Part shown: positions 31,801 through 34,457 of the stretch, in pieces
How the letters are laid out: each line of letters begins with the position of its first letter
Numbering within the stretch: the stretch's first letter is position 1
Origin: an uncultured Saprospiraceae bacterium
GTDB taxonomy: Bacteria > Bacteroidota > Bacteroidia > Chitinophagales > Saprospiraceae
Length of the DNA stretch: 34,457 nt
Direction: 5' to 3'
NCBI GenBank assembly: GCA_938003955.1
Contig: CALKXE010000169.1
Coordinates: 1-34,457, forward strand
Made by a program: the position numbers and the translations under genes
Notes under the pieces: generated by a model
Database searches by the model: none
The model's input: the letters and a program-made list of their open reading frames with translations, nothing else
What the model was told of the DNA's origin: nothing

Positions 31801-34457
31801 TACTATATTTTATTACATAATCTTCCTCTTCACTTCCTAGAAGTGTTACAAAAGCTGCTTCATTATTGGGCATCAAAATTACATCATGAGGCTTATAACC
31901 AAGATCATAAAGATCTGTTGGTAGATCAACTGTAGCTATATTTTCAAGTGTTGTTGGGTTGATCACTGAGATTGTTCTATCTAATTCATTATTAACCCAC
32001 AATTGACTATTATCAGGACTTATCCACATGTGGAATACTCCATCGCCTGCTTCTACACTTCCAGTATGACTAAAATCATTGGCATTAAATGCGGCTACAT
32101 ATCCAAAATAGTCTCCTACTAAATAGGTGTTGTTTAAATTATTGTAAACTACATACATCGGTTCCCCTTCATTAGGCATATCATGTGTAGCAATTACTTG
32201 ATCACTATCTGCATCTATGATCGAAACTGTTCCAGAACCTCTATTTGCAACAACAACTCTATTTTCAATTTTTTCAGCTGAAGTATAAATACTCGCAGGT
32301 TGTACCTCGCAATCTTCTGCTTCACAATCTAATCGAGTAACCGTCACCCTGTTTTCAGAAATACTTCCACAAGAAGAATTAAGACTTGTGATATGTGCAC
32401 CTGCAACTGGTTCTGGTTGATCTTTTTCACTCCATCCGTATATTCTACATACACCTGGTGGAGCGCCATTGATATCAATCCATCCTCCATTATCAGAGTT
32501 GAACCAAGTAAGAATGTTGCTATTATCATCTGTTACTACAAACCAATAATCTAAGAATGCGGAAGTTTCGAATGTAAGATCAAATTCTAAATCACCTGCA
32601 CAACCTTCATATTCCGTTCCACCTCCAAGCAGTGCTATTTCTCCACCATCAGGATTTTGTCTAAGAACAATTAAGAAATTTTCTGATAATTCTTCACAAT
32701 TTTGTCCTTCTAGACTAGAAATATTTTCTCCGATTGTAGGAGTTGTAGTACCTATAGAATTCCATCCCCATACATGACATTCGCCAAGTGGAGCTTCTGA
32801 TAGATCTAGCGTATTGGCTGTAGAAGCATCTACAACACCAAGGATCATATTATCAACGCTTGTTATGATATAAAAATACTCAAAATATTCATTTGTTGTT
32901 TCATGACTTACGTCGAAAACTACTTGTCCTGGACAATTAGCATATATGTCATCACCATTTGCAAAAGCTACAGAACCTCCATCAACAGCATCTCTTGTTA
33001 CTTCAATACTGTTTGATAATTCAAAACATCCTTCTAGGTCAGCTGCATTTTGTCCTACTTCAGCACCTACAAGTCCATCAGAAAATGATAAATGCCAGAT
33101 CAAACAAACACCTGTTCCCGCTCCATCTAAATCAAAAGGTGGTCCAGATGGTAATCCTAATATATTCAATTCTGTGTCGGTAATTACCCAAGCTGAATTT
33201 TGTCCAGCTTCTCCAGCGAGAGTTACATCAATAGGATCAGGATTTCCATCTACACATATAGTTGTGGCATCATTTGCAGTGATTGTTCCACCAATAGACT
33301 CGTTTCTCAAGACTGTTATAGAATTAGATAGATCAAAACATCCTTCTAAATCACCTGCATTCATACCCACTTCTGCTCCCGTCAGGCCATCTTCGGATGA
33401 TAAGTGCCAGATAAGGCATGTTCCTGCTCCAGCTCCATCCAAATCAAAAGGAGGCGCTGCTGGTAGTCCTAAGATATTTAGATTTGTATCCGTAATTACC
33501 CAATTAGAGTTAGTACCGATCTCGCCTGTCAATGTGACGTCGATAGGATCTCCTACTCCATCAATACAAATTGTAGTTTCGTCCATAGTAGATATTTCTC
33601 CACCATTGACTTCTGTTCTTACAACAGAGATGAAGTTATCTGATTCACTCAAACAGCCTACTACGTCATCAAGACTATTTCCGATGGTTAAACCAGTAAG
33701 TTCTTCAAAAAAGCTCAAATGATATACTCGGCAAGTCCCGCCTCCTGCACCGTCAAAGTCGACAGCTTCTGGTGTTGGGGGTAATCCTAGTATATTTCTT
33801 TGGGCATCAGTTACTACCCATTGACTATTTTCGCCCACATTATCCGATACTGTGACTTCTCCCATAGGAATATTATCAGCATTGCCATCGCCTACACAGA
33901 ATTCATATGGTCCTCCAGAAAGTGTGCCGCTTGCAGTTTGATTTCTTACAACAGCTATACTATCAGATAGATCGAAACATCCGATCATTTTTTCTAATTC
34001 GCCGTTTATGGTATCTCCCATTATTATTCCAAATGAACTTACGTGCCAGATAAGGCAAGTACCAGGCCCTGCACCATCTAAATCAAATGGAGGCCCTGCA
34101 GGTTTTGCTAATATCTTCAATGTGTCATCTGTGATTATCCATTGCATATCCGCACCTACCGCACCTTCTACTTCTACATCAATCGGATCACCGATTCCAT
34201 CAATACAAATGGTTGTTGAGTCTTCTGTCATTAGAGATCCACCATCTGGCTCGTTTCTTACGACAGTAATAGAGTTTGATAGCTCAAAACACCCCTCTAA
34301 GTCTCCAGCATTCATACCTACTTCTGCACCAGTCAATCCATCAGCAAATGATAAATGCCAGATTAGGCAGGTGCCTCCTCCAGCTCCATCCAAATCAAAA
34401 GGTGGTGCTGCTGGGAGGCCTAATATGTTTAAATCAGCATCAGTAATTACCCAAGCA
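28811..34457 (-). CDS. Giant secreted repeat protein with beta-propeller and T9SS domain (5' end outside window)
   Basis: The frame stays open to the right edge, so the N-terminus and signal peptide are missing and at least 1880 residues are seen. In order: a block of about five class A domains (about 104-110 aa each; ICVDG, WVITD, ILGLP, DLDGAGxGTCLIWHLS, LEGCFxLSN), two class B domains (FDVxH, ILG, GECHxWGW, ISENF), a YVTN-type beta-propeller (bases about 31330-32270; NRGSGTVSIIDADSD, PHVVLTPSNDKLYVAA), three A-B pairs, a last variant domain, and a T9SS type A sorting domain (VYPNPAIDFITLDY ... ELITKRIVLMK). Classes A and B share a common skeleton and most units carry three cysteines. A cell-surface adhesin or matrix protein is likely; the ligand is unknown. 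Confidence 0.9.
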   Translation of the reverse strand, partial: AWVITDADLNILGLPAAPPFDLDGAGGGTCLIWHLSFADGLTGAEVGMNAGDLEGCFELSNSITVVRNEPDGGSLMTEDSTTICIDGIGDPIDVEVEGAVGADMQWIITDDTLKILAKPAGPPFDLDGAGPGTCLIWHVSSFGIIMGDTINGELEKMIGCFDLSDSIAVVRNQTASGTLSGGPYEFCVGDGNADNIPMGEVTVSDNVGENSQWVVTDAQRNILGLPPTPEAVDFDGAGGGTCRVYHLSFFEELTGLTIGNSLDDVVGCLSESDNFISVVRTEVNGGEISTMDETTICIDGVGDPIDVTLTGEIGTNSNWVITDTNLNILGLPAAPPFDLDGAGAGTCLIWHLSSEDGLTGAEVGMNAGDLEGCFDLSNSITVLRNESIGGTITANDATTICVDGNPDPIDVTLAGEAGQNSAWVITDTELNILGLPSGPPFDLDGAGTGVCLIWHLSFSDGLVGAEVGQNAADLEGCFELSNSIEVTRDAVDGGSVAFANGDDIYANCPGQVVFDVSHETTNEYFEYFYIITSVDNMILGVVDASTANTLDLSEAPLGECHVWGWNSIGTTTPTIGENISSLEGQNCEELSENFLIVLRQNPDGGEIALLGGGTEYEGCAGDLEFDLTFETSAFLDYWFVVTDDNSNILTWFNSDNGGWIDINGAPPGVCRIYGWSEKDQPEPVAGAHITSLNSSCGSISENRVTVTRLDCEAEDCEVQPASIYTSAEKIENRVVVANRGSGTVSIIDADSDQVIATHDMPNEGEPMYVVYNNLNNTYLVGDYFGYVAAFNANDFSHTGSVEAGDGVFHMWISPDNSQLWVNNELDRTISVINPTTLENIATVDLPTDLYDLGYKPHDVILMPNNEAAFVTLLGSEEEDYVIKYSTSTFEETGRVAVGKDPHVVLTPSNDKLYVAAQGASLLYVFNRSDLSLVTQVDVPNAHGLGVNASGTYVYIGNISEGGSNATYTLDLNTNELVGEPVDAPFPVPHNYAASGDEKLYLTHSGGANFQVSVYDLTPSPVLNTSINVQSNPFGLAAFSINNTTDVSICVDGEADPIDVTVEGGSGMNNAWVITDTEGNILGLPPTGPFDLDGAGEGTCLIWYLTYDDVSGAEVGMNANALEGCFALSNPITVTREAADGGTVSLADGSDASTFCAGDVVFDLQHTTTAPNLNYWYVITDNNDNILGFHNTADGSTLDLSGAPAGECHIWGWSYSGEANPVMGDNISSLTDGSCEAISENFITITRITPEAATISTLDETSICVDGIGDPINVEVDGGSGSNNAWVITNTSGEILGLPASGPFDLDGAGEGTCLIWYLTYENVSGAEVGMNANDLEGCFALSNPITVTRETANGGMVSLTDGATEGTFTVGDVIFDVQHTTTAPNLNYYYIITDNNDSILGFHNTADGPTLDLSGAPAGQCHIWGWSNNGESDPVIGENISTLTDGDCEVISDNFITITREEPGAVLAATISTMDDTTICVDGIADPINITVEGGTGDSTAYVITDVDGTILGLPAMGPFDLDGAGEGICLIWHLSYNFVDGAEVGMNANDLTGEFALSNPITVTRQSANGGVVALTNGLDTATYCVGSAIFDVDHTTTATALSYWYIITDNNDNILGFHNTADGPTLDLSGAPAGECHIWGWSYKGEPNPIMGENISTLSDGDCEAVSDNFITIVRAEGINGGTISTEDSVIACPGDGDDDIVNFVTTGSGDSYVYILTDENDVITGTAIAASSFNFEGSEPGVARVYGVAYAGSLVVGNTIQEVEGNEGSCAIVSDNFIEIIIQETADCFSTSTIDETIGSITVYPNPAIDFITLDYTGLSNDAIVSIIDAQGKRVSTQFLADTNGQVRIDMNNLTRGLYLVQVSSNEELITKRIVLMK
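29425..31340 (-). repeat. Three tandem A-B repeat units (about 640-650 bp each)
   Basis: DNA-level tandem repeats inside the giant gene. Equivalent points in the A units lie at 30009, 30660 and 31302, and in the B units at 29560, 30211 and 30853, giving periods of 651 and 642 bp (217 and 214 codons). Similarity is high at the DNA level, for example around CTCCACTCAAATCAAGTGTT, suggesting recent duplication or gene conversion. Confidence 0.85.
32990..34457 (-). repeat. Tandem class A repeat units (about 310-330 bp each)
   Basis: A second repeat block in the 5' part of the giant gene. The ICVDG/ICIDG-coding points lie at 33246, 33558, about 33886 and 34197, a period of about 312-328 bp (104-109 codons). 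Unlike the other block, A units follow each other without B units. The block continues beyond the window. Confidence 0.85.

Noticed and set aside
32946..33722. 258-codon frame on the plus strand opposite the giant gene
   Set aside because: It is the antisense reading of the repeats; the Pro/Ser-rich translation repeats with the same period and has no signal peptide or motifs.
34391..34393. TTG at 34393 as the start of the giant protein
   Set aside because: The frame continues in the same repeat pattern (WVITD, NILGLP) to the edge of the window, so the gene is simply cut.

Overview
The window looks like chromosomal DNA of an environmental, AT-rich member of the Bacteroidota, most probably a Saprospiria-like or similar gliding/marine lineage. 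The signs are type IX secretion (T9SS) C-terminal sorting tails on two proteins, a very large repetitive secreted protein, Bacteroidota-style promoters (TAnnTTTG), absence of clear Shine-Dalgarno sequences, many Sec-type lipoproteins with little other similarity, and an IorA/IorB-type molybdenum hydroxylase with a Tat signal. The lineage is inferred from gene content, not measured.

Layout. (1) 1-2404: asparaginyl-tRNA synthetase (asnS), then a gene-poor stretch holding one copy of a diverged dispersed repeat and one possible small ORF. (2) 2405-8853: a tellurite-resistance-type (Ter) stress module: two TerD-family calcium-binding proteins, then two TerY-like VWA proteins, a PP2C phosphatase and an atypical serine/threonine kinase with a zinc ribbon, the set known as the TerY-P phosphorylation triad. 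(3) 9011-14261: a tightly packed same-strand run of mostly membrane proteins: a CaCA-type cation exchanger, two paralogous zinc-ribbon membrane proteins, PgpA, a CASTOR/POLLUX-like double-RCK ion channel and a small two-helix membrane protein. (4) 14400-17342: a lipoprotein and a secreted alkaline-phosphatase-superfamily phosphodiesterase with a LamG domain apparently nested inside the catalytic domain. (5) 17512-20240: DEAD-box RNA helicase, small T9SS-sorted protein and a DUF6624-like lipoprotein. (6) 20276-23560: iorA-iorB-mocA-like molybdenum hydroxylase operon on the minus strand. (7) 23561-28591: second copy of the dispersed repeat, a MEST-like alpha/beta hydrolase, an orphan MacB/FtsX-type permease, an LpxL/HtrB-type acyltransferase, a Tat-exported glycosylasparaginase and a small lipoprotein. 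(8) 28811-34457: the 3' part of a giant secreted repeat protein that runs off the right edge of the window.

The most interesting region is 2405-14261. The Ter module is thought to sense metal or envelope stress through Ca2+-binding TerD proteins, VWA scaffolds and a kinase/phosphatase switch. Here the run continues into a Ca2+/cation exchanger, an RCK-gated channel and membrane zinc ribbons. I infer a signalling system coupled to cation flux: phosphorylation state on the cytoplasmic side, ion transport at the membrane. The triad itself is described in the literature; the physical link to exchanger, channel and zinc-ribbon membrane proteins is the part worth testing. Other items worth a look are the nested LamG domain, the approximately 170-bp dispersed repeat with copies about 22 kb apart, and the alternating A-B repeat architecture with an embedded beta-propeller in the giant protein.
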